From an uncultured bacterium (lineage in GTDB: Bacteria > Cyanobacteriota > Vampirovibrionia > Gastranaerophilales > Gastranaerophilaceae): a DNA stretch of 17,984 bases. Shown piece after piece: positions 1 through 6,515 of the stretch. A program made the translations under genes and the position numbers. Numbering within the stretch: position 1 is the first letter of the stretch; the number at the start of each line of letters is the position of its first letter. The stretch covers positions 1 to 17,984 of the forward strand of contig CACZPB010000012.1 in NCBI GenBank assembly GCA_902782905.1. Reading direction: 5' to 3'. Below the pieces are notes generated by a model, which made no database searches, had not been told where the DNA came from, and was given only the letters and a program-made list of their open reading frames with translations.

Positions 1-4
1 AATT

Positions 5-76
5 TGGGCCCGGAGGGATTCGAACCCACGACCAAAGGATTATGAGTCCTCTGCGCTACCGCTGCGCCACAGGCCC
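5..76 (-). tRNA. tRNA with anticodon CAU (elongator Met, or Ile2 with modified C34)
   Basis: Read on the minus strand, this folds as a cloverleaf. The 7-bp acceptor pairs positions 76-70 with 12-6 and has one U-G pair. The D arm contains AGCGGTA, and the anticodon stem GAGGA/TCCTT encloses the loop CTCATAA, so the anticodon is CAU. The T loop is TTCGAAT, and its stem has one U-U mismatch. The discriminator base is A and CCA is not encoded. The first pair is G-C, and the anticodon stem lacks the GGG/CCC run, so this is not the initiator tRNA. CAU could be elongator Met or the TilS-modified Ile2 tRNA; the sequence alone does not settle which. Tandem repeats carrying copies of its 5' end lie directly upstream (66-308). 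Confidence 0.93.
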
Positions 77-308
77 GTGGCGAATAATATTAAGTTTTCA
101 AGCTTTGGGCTCTGCGGTAGCTTCTGCGCTACCTAATCTCGTTCCAAACGTGACGTTTAGTCACCTTTCTCACTCGATTGCCACAGGCCCGTGGCGAATA
201 ATATTAAGTTTTCAAGCTTTGGGCTCTGCGGTAGCTTCCGCGCTACCTAATCTCGTTCAAAACGTGACATTCAGTCACTTTTTTTACTCGATTGCCACAG
301 GCCCGTGG
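66..308. repeat. 114-bp tandem repeat, two copies plus a 15-bp third start, built on the tRNA 5' end
   Basis: Copies lie at 66-179 and 180-293, and the first 15 bp recur at 294-308. The two full copies differ at seven positions (offsets matching 125, 145, 155, 158, 165, 169, 171). Each copy starts with the same 11 bp that form the 5' end of the tRNA gene (66-76, 180-190, 294-304), inside the near-palindrome CCACAGGCCCGTGG. Each copy also has two inverted repeats: GGTAGC/GCTACC (116-121 with 128-133) and GTGAC/GTCAC (150-154 with 160-164), repeated 114 bp later. All seven differences fall outside these stems. An 11-bp block at 123-133 also matches the tRNA D-arm region (50-60). The rest of the gap to 442 is AT-rich, without another recognised element; 309-374 might be a decayed further copy. 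Confidence 0.88.
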
Positions 309-442
309 TGCTGATAAAGTCGACCTACTATTATGGTATTGAAAGCAGTTCAAGCTTGTACAACCTAGCAAGCTCAATCTTATCAACTAAATACTAAAAA
401 ATCAAGTTGGCAAAAAATTTTTTTAAGTGTTTTAATAAAATT

Positions 443-1132
443 ATGAACGTTCAACCGGTTAACAGTACCAATTTTAAAGCTATTCCTATTGCCAAAATAA
501 ATATAAATGGCATTAAAAACCAATATAAACTTTATGAAATTACAAAAAATGATATAGGTTTTTTGAATAATTTTTATAAAAATTTGGATTTAAAAACTCT
601 GATGCCAAATTTGAAAGATTATGAATATGTTGCTTGGGATGGTGTTATTCAAAATTTAGTAGAGGTTGCTGTAAAGAATGGAAGAAAAACCATAATGGAA
701 ACACTAGATGGAAAACTCTGCGGGCTGTTGAATTATAAAGAATATCCGCTAAAATTTCATGTAAATTATGTAGCAACAGTCCCTGTCGAGCCTAAGACAA
801 AGGTTCCGTTCGCAGGACAAATTCTGTTTAATGAGTTTTTTAGAAGGCTTTTAGATAGTTGTATTGATAAAGCAGAGCTAAATGCTCTAAAATATAGTGC
901 GTTTTCACCGATTACTAAATATATAAAGCTGGGTTTTAAATCTATCGGTGGAGATAATCAAATAGAGAGTATGAGAATCTACAGAGAAAACATTATTGAA
1001 ACATTTAAAAAACAAAATAAATTTATTCATTATAATAATGAAATTGAAAAGGAAGAAATATTTTTTGGTGACAATAAAAAAACAGGCAGTTTTCTAAACC
1101 GCCTGCCATTCCTGCTTATTAAGAAGCCTTAA
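443..1132 (+). CDS. GNAT-fold acetyltransferase-like protein, function unknown
   Basis: This is a 229-aa protein from the ATG at 443. An in-frame TTG at 407 would add 12 residues, but neither start has a clear ribosome binding site. The ATG is preferred because the protein then opens with a short polar segment ending in NFKA, like the protein at 12489-13856. The middle reads like a GNAT core: a strand around LDGKLCGLLNY, then FHVNYVATVP followed by an amphipathic helix. The later segment LKYSAFSPITKYIKLGFKSI resembles the GNAT C-terminal helix plus the 'LGF' strand. No canonical acetyl-CoA loop (Q/RxxGxG/A) is visible, so enzymatic activity is uncertain. There is no signal peptide or membrane segment. 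Its last codons overlap the minus-strand metG terminator. The family call is a fold-level guess. Confidence 0.6.
   Translation: MNVQPVNSTNFKAIPIAKININGIKNQYKLYEITKNDIGFLNNFYKNLDLKTLMPNLKDYEYVAWDGVIQNLVEVAVKNGRKTIMETLDGKLCGLLNYKEYPLKFHVNYVATVPVEPKTKVPFAGQILFNEFFRRLLDSCIDKAELNALKYSAFSPITKYIKLGFKSIGGDNQIESMRIYRENIIETFKKQNKFIHYNNEIEKEEIFFGDNKKTGSFLNRLPFLLIKKP
1075..1105 (-). terminator. Rho-independent terminator of metG, inside the neighbouring gene
   Basis: On the minus strand, 1105-1083 folds into a 10-bp stem (5' arm CAGGCGGTTT, one G-U pair) with an AGA triloop. Seven U residues follow (1082-1076). It lies about 35 nt beyond the metG stop codon and within the last codons of the plus-strand gene 443-1132. 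Confidence 0.85.
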
Positions 1133-1138
1133 TTAAAG

Positions 1139-2695
1139 CTATTTTTTACTTTTATCAGCCAGCTCACTATCCATCCTCAAGAAAACAGGTTTAATACTTT
1201 CTTTGTCTATCAAGTGACCGGCTTTTAGATTTGTACATGTCAAATCATCCAATTTTGTATCCAAATTATAGCTCAACTGTTCAGACATTGCCTTTGCAAT
1301 GTTCGGGCAGAATGGGTAAATTAAGGATGCAATGATACACATTACTTCAAGTACGTTCGTAAGAACGACTCCGCATTTTTCCATATTACCTTCTTTTGCC
1401 AAAGTCCAAGGAGCATTGTCTGTTACATATTTGTTAGTAATATCGACAAGTTCAATGACTTTTTGTCCTGCTTCTGATACTTCAAAGTAATCAAAATGGT
1501 GTTTTACAGCCTTAACGGTTTCAATAGCTTGCTCGGCAAGCTCATTTTTCCCTAAAAATTCTGGCTTAATATCACCGTCAAAGTATTTTACTAACATTGA
1601 TAATGTTCTGTTCAAAAGATTACCCATAGAATTTGCAATATGAGCATTAACTTTTTCCTTAAAATCATTATCAGAATAATTCCCGTCTTTGCCGCAAGGC
1701 GCAGCTGTTGCCATATAATATCTCAACGGGTCTGGAATTGTTAAGTCAAAAGCTTCCAAAATTGATGTTGGTGAGATTACATTCCCTAAAGATTTAGACA
1801 TTTTTGTCTCGTCTATTGTAATCCAGCCGTGTGCCAAGATGTGTTTAGGAAGAGGCAAACCAAGTGCCATAAGAATGCCGATCCAATAAATGCTGTGAAA
1901 TTTCAAGATATCTTTACCAATAACATGAACATCAACCGGCCAAAATTCTTTAAACAAATCGCTTGAGCCATCAGGATCATAACCAATTGCTGTAATGTAG
2001 TTTGATAGCGCATCTATCCAAACATAAATTCCTTGTTCATCATCTCCGGGTACAGGAATATTCCAGCTTACGCTCGATTTTGAACGTGAAACGGAAATAT
2101 CTTCAATATTTTCAAGTTGATTCAAGACTTCATTTGCTCTAAATGAAGGAATAATAAAATCTGGATTTGTCTTAATATGTTTTATTATTGCATCTTTATA
2201 TTTTGTAAGTTTAAAGAAATAATTTTCTTCACTTACAACTTCAGGTTTCTTTTTATGGTCAGGACAAAGTCCGTCTTCTGTTAAATCTTTTTCACTTAAA
2301 AAAGCTTCGCAACCGGAACAATAAAGTCCAGTATATGAATTTTTATAGATATCACCTTGTTCCAAAAGCTTTTTGAAAATCTTTTGTACAACTCTTTCGT
2401 GTTCTTCATCAGTTGTTCTGATGAATTTTGAATATTCAATATCAAGAGCTTTCCATGCATCTTTGAATTTTTGTGCGTTCATATCACAAAATTCTTTTGG
2501 GCTGATTCCGTTTTCTGCCGATGTTTTTTGGATTTTAATTCCGTGTTCGTCAGTACCTGTTAGAAAATATGTTTTGTCGCACCTTTGGGTAAAGTGTCTG
2601 TATATAACATCAGTTAAAATCTTTTCGTAAGCATGCCCGATGTGCGGTGCACCGTTAACATAGTCAATGGCTGTCGTAGTATAAAATCTTTCCAT
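1139..2695 (-). CDS. metG: Methionyl-tRNA synthetase (short, class I)
   Basis: Charges tRNA-Met with methionine using ATP, in the cytoplasm. The 518-aa protein has the class I signatures: HIGH at residues 18-21 within NGAPHIGHAYEK, and KMSKS at 298-302. Between them is a single zinc-knuckle-type insert (CSGC followed by CPDH). The C-terminal half is the helical anticodon-binding domain; NNNxxW-type contacts were not mapped. It ends near residue 518, so it lacks the C-terminal Trbp111/EMAP-like tRNA-binding domain found in longer bacterial forms. The ATG at 2693-2695 follows AGAGAGG at a suitable distance. An extended -10 lies just upstream (2720-2728), and a strong terminator follows the gene. 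It appears to be transcribed alone. Confidence 0.96.
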   Translation of the reverse strand: MERFYTTTAIDYVNGAPHIGHAYEKILTDVIYRHFTQRCDKTYFLTGTDEHGIKIQKTSAENGISPKEFCDMNAQKFKDAWKALDIEYSKFIRTTDEEHERVVQKIFKKLLEQGDIYKNSYTGLYCSGCEAFLSEKDLTEDGLCPDHKKKPEVVSEENYFFKLTKYKDAIIKHIKTNPDFIIPSFRANEVLNQLENIEDISVSRSKSSVSWNIPVPGDDEQGIYVWIDALSNYITAIGYDPDGSSDLFKEFWPVDVHVIGKDILKFHSIYWIGILMALGLPLPKHILAHGWITIDETKMSKSLGNVISPTSILEAFDLTIPDPLRYYMATAAPCGKDGNYSDNDFKEKVNAHIANSMGNLLNRTLSMLVKYFDGDIKPEFLGKNELAEQAIETVKAVKHHFDYFEVSEAGQKVIELVDITNKYVTDNAPWTLAKEGNMEKCGVVLTNVLEVMCIIASLIYPFCPNIAKAMSEQLSYNLDTKLDDLTCTNLKAGHLIDKESIKPVFLRMDSELADKSKK

Positions 2696-2719
2696 GATAA
2701 TCCTCTCTTTAACAAGAAG

Positions 2720-2728
2720 ATTTTATCA
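2720..2728 (-). promoter_or_regulatory. Extended -10 promoter for metG
   Basis: The minus strand reads TGATAAAAT, an extended -10 (TGn plus TAAAAT). A weak TTTTAA lies 17 bp upstream. The start site would be near 2713, giving a leader of about 18 nt that carries the metG ribosome binding site. Confidence 0.45.
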
Positions 2729-2789
2729 TAAAAAAGAGAATTTTAAAAAGTGATAATTTACCCCTTTGCCCCTTTGTCTCTGTTTATCC

Positions 2790-2987
2790 CTATCCTCTTT
2801 TTACAACAGTGGTGATTTGTTCTCCATAGCTGTTTACACAGCCGTTTGTTTCTTCTATTGTATATGAAACCTCAGCATCTTCTGCCTTTTCTTTTTCAGC
2901 AAATTCAATTGCTTTTTCTAAATCTTTAAATTCTCCTGCCATATCAGGTTCAAAGTATGAAGGTTTGTCGATATAAACTTGGTACAT
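2790..2987 (-). CDS. Small acidic hypothetical protein, 65 aa
   Basis: I do not recognise this family. The protein is short and acidic, with no signal peptide or membrane segment. It looks like a compact alpha/beta protein: a strand at the start (MYQVYIDKP), an amphipathic helix rich in Lys and Glu (about residues 20-36), then two strand-like segments (EVSYTIEET and QITTVVKRG). The ATG at 2985-2987 follows GGAG by 7 nt, which supports translation. It lies 85 bp downstream of the coiled-coil gene 3073-3672 on the same strand, with a hairpin between them (3018-3041). It is therefore either a weakly expressed operon partner or has its own promoter. No coupling to metG is evident. Confidence 0.7.
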   Translation of the reverse strand: MYQVYIDKPSYFEPDMAGEFKDLEKAIEFAEKEKAEDAEVSYTIEETNGCVNSYGEQITTVVKRG

Positions 2988-3017
2988 AATTTCTCCGTTT
3001 CTTTTCTCAAAATATAA

Positions 3018-3041
3018 GTCGGGCTTTTTGTTTTACCCGAC
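3018..3041 (-). terminator. Terminator-like hairpin after the coiled-coil gene
   Basis: A perfect 6-bp inverted repeat, GTCGGG/CCCGAC, encloses a 12-nt loop. On the minus strand it is followed by TTATATTTT, an imperfect U tract. It sits 32 bp beyond the stop of 3073-3672 and ahead of 2790-2987. It may terminate or attenuate readthrough between the two. Confidence 0.5.
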
Positions 3042-3072
3042 ATATACTATTTTTATTAAATTTTTATCTCAT

Positions 3073-3672
3073 TTATTGCATTTGAAAATCTTTTGCGTAT
3101 TCAGGACGTTGATTAACATAGTTTCCGCTCAACTGTTCTTCTGCTTCAACTCTGCGTTTTTCTAGCTGAATTTGACCGTTTTTAACAATTTCTTGCATTT
3201 GACCTAAATTTTGCTCCAAGTTTGCAAGAAGTTGTTCAGCATATACAGAAGCACCATCTTTAATTTTTGCGGCATCATCGCTTGCTTGAATTCTTACAGC
3301 ATCAGCTTCATCCAATGCTTTGCGCTTGATTTCTTCACAATCATTTATTACCTGTTCTTTAATTTTTTCTGCTTCTCTTTGAACGGCTCTTAAAAGGTCT
3401 GATTCGCTCAAAAGTCTGTTTGCTTCTGCCTGAGCATCCGCAATAATTTTTTCAGCCTTTTGTTGAGCTTCATATTGAAGTTCATCTTTTCTTCTCAAAA
3501 GAGCTCTTGCTTCTTTAATTTCATCAGGTAATGCTGCATACAATTTGTCTAAAAGAGTTGTTACAGTATCTTTTTTGACTACAGAATAATAACCAAATGG
3601 TGAAAAACCTCTGTCTAAAGCGTCCTCTAATTCGCTCATTAACCCGTATATAACATCTTGCTGTGAATTCAT
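3073..3672 (-). CDS. Coiled-coil protein, DivIVA/Cdv3-like
   Basis: This 199-aa cytoplasmic protein has two parts. Residues 5-60 form a small domain (ELEDALDRGFSPFGYYSVVKK, then a Leu-rich helix ending LPDEIKEA). Residues 60-180 are a long heptad-rich helix with many Ala, Glu, Lys and Gln. The pattern of a short N-terminal domain, then LPD, then RKDELQYEAQQKAEKIIADA, resembles the cyanobacterial DivIVA-like/Cdv3 family and its relatives involved in cell division. The coiled coil alone would also hit ATP synthase subunit b, which is misleading because there is no membrane anchor. The ATG follows CGGAG by 6-7 nt. A good promoter lies in the gap to the upstream gene 3739-4098, which carries a copy of the N-terminal domain. 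The role in division is inferred. Confidence 0.75.
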   Translation of the reverse strand: MNSQQDVIYGLMSELEDALDRGFSPFGYYSVVKKDTVTTLLDKLYAALPDEIKEARALLRRKDELQYEAQQKAEKIIADAQAEANRLLSESDLLRAVQREAEKIKEQVINDCEEIKRKALDEADAVRIQASDDAAKIKDGASVYAEQLLANLEQNLGQMQEIVKNGQIQLEKRRVEAEEQLSGNYVNQRPEYAKDFQMQ

Positions 3673-3705
3673 TTTTTACTCCGTGTTTTTATGATAGTTA
3701 CCAAA

Positions 3706-3735
3706 ATTGTACATCAATTAAAACAAAAAAGTCAA
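3706..3735 (-). promoter_or_regulatory. Sigma-70 promoter for the coiled-coil gene
   Basis: The minus strand reads TTGACT (3735-3730), an 18-bp spacer, then TACAAT (3711-3706). The expected start site near 3699 gives a leader of about 26 nt containing the CGGAG ribosome binding site. The -35 begins just past the stop codon of the upstream gene, so the two genes can be expressed separately. Confidence 0.7.
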
Positions 3736-3738
3736 TGA

Positions 3739-4098
3739 CTATAAATGCTCAATTTCCTCAATTCTTATAACATCTTTTTCAATGTTCAGAATGATTGTCT
3801 TTATATATTGTTTAACTTTTTCTGTATTTACCAAATATACATTCGAATTCAAAATAAACTTGCCCTTTATTGCATTGAATAAGAGATTGTAACTCAATAC
3901 AGACTTGTATTTATTTCCGTGTGGATGCTTAATCATCCTCTTAAACGCGTCTGGCAATACTGCAAGCAAACAGCATAGCAAATCGTCAATTTTGTTTTTC
4001 TTTATAAGTTCATATCCGGCTAAAGAAAATTCAGCCTCATAACTTATGATTCTCTCAAGCTTTTTAAGATAATTTGTTATTGCATCAATATCCATCAT
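3739..4098 (-). CDS. Small protein sharing the N-terminal domain of its neighbour
   Basis: This is a 119-aa protein of unknown function. Its first 55 residues align with the start of the coiled-coil protein at 3073-3672. Both have D-x-I near residue 6, an L-x-x-LE helix, FSxxGY, then KK, LL-x-x-L and LPD at residues 48-50, followed by a Phe/Ile-Lys. It lacks the long coiled coil. Instead, residues 60-119 hold a different, Ile- and Lys-rich segment with predicted strands and a final acidic helix. There is no signal peptide or membrane segment. The ATG at 4098 follows AGGAG by 5 nt; a second ATG one codon later would be at 8 nt. Its promoter overlaps the divergent rpe promoter. It may partner or antagonise the coiled-coil protein; that is inference. 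Confidence 0.72.
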   Translation of the reverse strand: MMDIDAITNYLKKLERIISYEAEFSLAGYELIKKNKIDDLLCCLLAVLPDAFKRMIKHPHGNKYKSVLSYNLLFNAIKGKFILNSNVYLVNTEKVKQYIKTIILNIEKDVIRIEEIEHL

Positions 4099-4115
4099 TA
4101 CATCTCCTAAAGTTA

Positions 4116-4144
4116 ATATTAGAGTAAACTTTCACAAATATCAA
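4116..4144 (-). promoter_or_regulatory. Sigma-70 promoter for gene 3739-4098, overlapping the rpe promoter
   Basis: The minus strand shows TTGATA (4144-4139), a 17-bp spacer, then TAATAT (4121-4116). The start site would be near 4109, leaving a leader of about 10 nt with the AGGAG site. Its -35 lies within the rpe promoter spacer. Confidence 0.65.
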
Positions 4145-4159
4145 CATGTGTGTTAAAAT
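4131..4159 (+). promoter_or_regulatory. Sigma-70 promoter for rpe, predicted leaderless
   Basis: TTCACA (4131-4136), a 17-bp spacer and TAAAAT (4154-4159). Six bases separate the -10 from the rpe ATG at 4166, so the expected start site is the A of the ATG. No Shine-Dalgarno sequence is present. Confidence 0.65.
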
Positions 4160-4165
4160 GAGCTT

Positions 4166-4816
4166 ATGAAAGAATTAATAATCTCACCCTCTATACTTTC
4201 TGCTGATTTTGCCAATTTAGCTTCAGAAATTGATATGGTAAAATGTGCCGGCGCAGAATGGGTTCACATAGATGTTATGGATGGTCATTTTGTTCCAAAT
4301 ATAACCATTGGTGTGCCTGTTGTTAAATCAATAAAAAAAATTACGGACTTACTTCTTGATACCCACTTGATGATTGAAAATCCAGAAAAATATATCGAAC
4401 CCTTTGCAAAAGCCGGTTCTGACATATTAACTTTTCACGTAGAAGCTTGCAAGGATTCTAAGCATATATCAGAAGTAATTAGTCAGATAAAAAATTTGGG
4501 AATAAAATGTGGAATTTCCATTAAGCCCCATACAAAACCGGAAGCGATTTTTCCCTATTTAGATGAAGTGGATTTAGTTCTCGTAATGACCGTAGAACCT
4601 GGATTTGGCGGACAGGAGTTTATGCATGAATGCGCTTTAAAAATACCAAAAATCAAAGAGCGTGCAAAAGAGGGCTTAATTATTCAGGTTGATGGGGGAA
4701 TAAATAATATAACGTCTAAAATATGTACCTCTTTGGGTGCAAATTCGCTTGTTGCAGGGAGTTACATATATGGAAGCAATGATTATAAAAAGGCAATAGA
4801 GAGCTTAATGATATAA
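4166..4816 (+). CDS. rpe: Ribulose-phosphate 3-epimerase
   Basis: Interconverts D-ribulose 5-phosphate and D-xylulose 5-phosphate in the pentose phosphate pathway; a cytoplasmic TIM-barrel metalloenzyme. The 216 aa match the normal family length. The opening SPSILSADFANL is characteristic. Metal ligands and catalytic residues are all present: H34 and D36 in VHIDVMDGHFVPN, H67 in DTHLMI, and D176 in QVDGGIN. The phosphate-binding loop EPGFGGQ is at 144-150. The gene has no Shine-Dalgarno site, and its promoter places the start of transcription on the ATG. It is divergent from the 119-aa gene 3739-4098, and a separate promoter for the next gene follows it, so it is probably monocistronic. Confidence 0.96.
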   Translation: MKELIISPSILSADFANLASEIDMVKCAGAEWVHIDVMDGHFVPNITIGVPVVKSIKKITDLLLDTHLMIENPEKYIEPFAKAGSDILTFHVEACKDSKHISEVISQIKNLGIKCGISIKPHTKPEAIFPYLDEVDLVLVMTVEPGFGGQEFMHECALKIPKIKERAKEGLIIQVDGGINNITSKICTSLGANSLVAGSYIYGSNDYKKAIESLMI

Positions 4817-4839
4817 ATTTTAATGCACTGATTCGACTA

Positions 4840-4868
4840 TTGACCGCAGGTTTAAAACTTATCATAAT
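4840..4868 (+). promoter_or_regulatory. Sigma-70 promoter for the OppD-like gene, predicted leaderless
   Basis: TTGACC (4840-4845), a 17-bp spacer and CATAAT (4863-4868). Exactly six bases separate the -10 from the ATG at 4875, the same geometry as the rpe promoter. There is no Shine-Dalgarno sequence. Confidence 0.68.
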
Positions 4869-4874
4869 AATTGT

Positions 4875-5822
4875 ATGAAAAATATTTTAGAGATAAAAAA
4901 TTTAAATCTTTTTTTTGGAGAAAATCAAGCTTTATATGATATAAGTTTTCAACTTACAAAAGGCAAAACTCACGCTCTTGTTGGAGAATCCGGCTGTGGT
5001 AAAACGATGACTGCTATGTCAATAATAAAACTTTTACCCAAAAGTGCGGTTATAAAGAGCGGAGAAATAATTTTTGAAGGTCAAAATATTTTAAACTATA
5101 AAGAACGAGAGCTTCGAGATCTTCGCGGAAACAAAATCGCTTTGATTCCACAAGATCCTATGACTTCGTTAAATCCGCTTTATACAATAGGAAATCAAAT
5201 ATTGGAAGCAATAATGGCGCATTCTAGAGTTTCAAAACATAATGCAATGCGGAAGGTGTATGAAGTTATGGATTTGGTTAAAATTCCGGATGCAAAAAAT
5301 AAGATTAATTTTTATCCTCACGAATTTTCCGGTGGTATGAAGCAAAGAATAATAATTGCAATGGCGCTTGCTTCAAAAGCTGAAATAATCATCGCGGATG
5401 AGCCGACTACAGCTTTAGATGTAACTATTCAAAAACAGATTATGGATTTGATTTCTGAGATAAAACAGGAATTTGGTACAACAGTGCTTTTGATTTCGCA
5501 CGATTTAGCCCTTGTAAGTAATTACGCGGATGACATTTCTGTAATGTACTCAGGACACATTGTTGAGGAAGCGCCTGCAAGAGAATTTTTTAGAAAACCT
5601 TTGCATCCGTACTCAATTGCATTAATAAATTCACTTCCTACCATTAATACGCTTCTCAAGCTTAAAACAATTGAAGGTGCTCCGCCTTCAATTCAAGAAA
5701 AGATTTCAGGGTGTAAATTCCATCCTAGGTGTGAATATTGCAAAAAAGAGATTTGTACAACTCAAAACCCTGTTCTTGAAGAAAAATTTGAAGGACATTT
5801 TTCAGCTTGTCTTATAAAATAA
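4875..5822 (+). CDS. Oligopeptide/dipeptide-type ABC transporter ATPase (OppD/DppD-like)
   Basis: Hydrolyses ATP on the cytoplasmic side of a peptide-type ABC importer. The 315 aa are typical for OppD/DppD. Walker A is GESGCGKT (37-44), the Q loop is at Q93, the signature is SGGMKQR (152-158), Walker B is IIIADE (171-176) and the switch His is H209. The C-terminal oligo/dipeptide domain contains HPYSIALINSLP (244-255) and a Cys-rich tail (C280, C286, C289, C294, C312). In some OppD proteins such a tail binds an Fe-S cluster. No permease, binding protein or second ATPase is adjacent, so the substrate cannot be told. The ATG has no Shine-Dalgarno site and appears leaderless. A lipoprotein gene follows after 64 bp but has its own -10 element. 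Confidence 0.9.
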   Translation: MKNILEIKNLNLFFGENQALYDISFQLTKGKTHALVGESGCGKTMTAMSIIKLLPKSAVIKSGEIIFEGQNILNYKERELRDLRGNKIALIPQDPMTSLNPLYTIGNQILEAIMAHSRVSKHNAMRKVYEVMDLVKIPDAKNKINFYPHEFSGGMKQRIIIAMALASKAEIIIADEPTTALDVTIQKQIMDLISEIKQEFGTTVLLISHDLALVSNYADDISVMYSGHIVEEAPAREFFRKPLHPYSIALINSLPTINTLLKLKTIEGAPPSIQEKISGCKFHPRCEYCKKEICTTQNPVLEEKFEGHFSACLIK

Positions 5823-5856
5823 TCATTCTTAAGCAGGATAAAAAAAACAAAAAAAA

Positions 5857-5865
5857 TGTTATAAT
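5857..5865 (+). promoter_or_regulatory. Extended -10 promoter for the small lipoprotein gene
   Basis: TGTTATAAT is a perfect extended -10 (TGn plus TATAAT). No good -35 is seen, as is usual for this class. The start near 5872 leaves a short leader with GAGG 8 nt before the ATG at 5887. Confidence 0.6.
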
Positions 5866-5886
5866 GTACATGTTGAGGTCTTTAGT

Positions 5887-6141
5887 ATGAAAAAAATCTG
5901 CTTTTTTTTTATCTTGCTCTCATTTGTCTGCATAACTACGTGTGCATGTGCTCCCCGAAAGCCAAAGCAAAATATGATTCAGTCACAAAGACGTTTTGCT
6001 AAGTACATTGAACCGCAGAAAATGCAAACAAAAACAGGTTCTATAGATTTATCAGAAGGCCCGAAACTCAATTATAACCGAGAGATGGGTCCTCAAAGCT
6101 TGGATTTTGATATAAAGATAGTGGATCCTTATTCTTATTAA
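5887..6141 (+). CDS. Small predicted lipoprotein, 84 aa
   Basis: The N-terminus has two Lys, then a strongly hydrophobic stretch (residues 4-18) and a Cys-rich end, TTCACAP. This looks like a type II signal peptide. The lipidated Cys is probably C21, with Ala at -1; C19 after ITT is the alternative. The mature part, about 64 residues, is polar, Pro- and Lys-rich, probably disordered, and ends in DIKIVDPYSY. I do not recognise a family. The ATG is preceded by GAGG at 8 nt and an extended -10. The next gene starts 3 bp after the stop, so the two are almost certainly co-transcribed. The product should be membrane-anchored on the periplasmic side. Confidence 0.75.
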   Translation: MKKICFFFILLSFVCITTCACAPRKPKQNMIQSQRRFAKYIEPQKMQTKTGSIDLSEGPKLNYNREMGPQSLDFDIKIVDPYSY

Positions 6142-6144
6142 TTT

Positions 6145-6504
6145 ATGGATAATTTAAACGACAGAAAATTTGTTGGAAGGTTAATTTTTTCAGTTCTTAC
6201 GGAGAGACGCACTGTTCGCGAGGCAATACTTTTGTTCCCTGATACAAGGGATAAAAATATTGAATGTGCTTATCATGCTCTTATTCATTATGAGGCAGAT
6301 GAAGATATGCGGTACAAAGACATTGAATACAGAGATGAACAAAATGACTATCTTGAATTTTTGGCTCAAACCCTTGTTGACGGAAAAGAGCTTCCAAGAA
6401 ACATTGTAGCCGATTATGAAGAATATTATAAAGGTATTGCAAAACCATGGGTAAACGGGCTCAAGGGGTTTTTTAAAGAGTTTACAAGGTTTATTAATAC
6501 TTAG
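6145..6504 (+). CDS. Conserved-looking hypothetical protein, 119 aa
   Basis: I do not recognise this protein. It is soluble, acidic and mostly helical: no signal peptide, no membrane segment, many Glu, Asp and Tyr. Segments that look conserved are REAILLFPDT (about 25-34), the AYHALIHYEADEDMRYKD stretch around residues 42-59, and a final aromatic/basic helix (GLKGFFKEFTRFINT). The ATG follows the lipoprotein stop codon by 3 bp. No Shine-Dalgarno site is visible there, so translation probably depends on coupling with the upstream gene. It ends 11 bp from the convergent gshA gene, with no obvious terminator between them. Confidence 0.72.
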   Translation: MDNLNDRKFVGRLIFSVLTERRTVREAILLFPDTRDKNIECAYHALIHYEADEDMRYKDIEYRDEQNDYLEFLAQTLVDGKELPRNIVADYEEYYKGIAKPWVNGLKGFFKEFTRFINT

Positions 6505-6515
6505 TCAGCGAATTT

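Noticed and set aside
66..308. CRISPR array
   Set aside because: The unit is 114 bp with no unique spacers between short repeats, and no cas gene is present.
42..314. 90-codon open frame with an internally repeated protein
   Set aside because: It runs antisense through the tRNA and across the 114-bp DNA repeat; the protein repeat only reflects the DNA repeat.
3073..3672. ATP synthase subunit b
   Set aside because: Similarity is only coiled-coil composition; there is no N-terminal membrane helix and no atp gene nearby.
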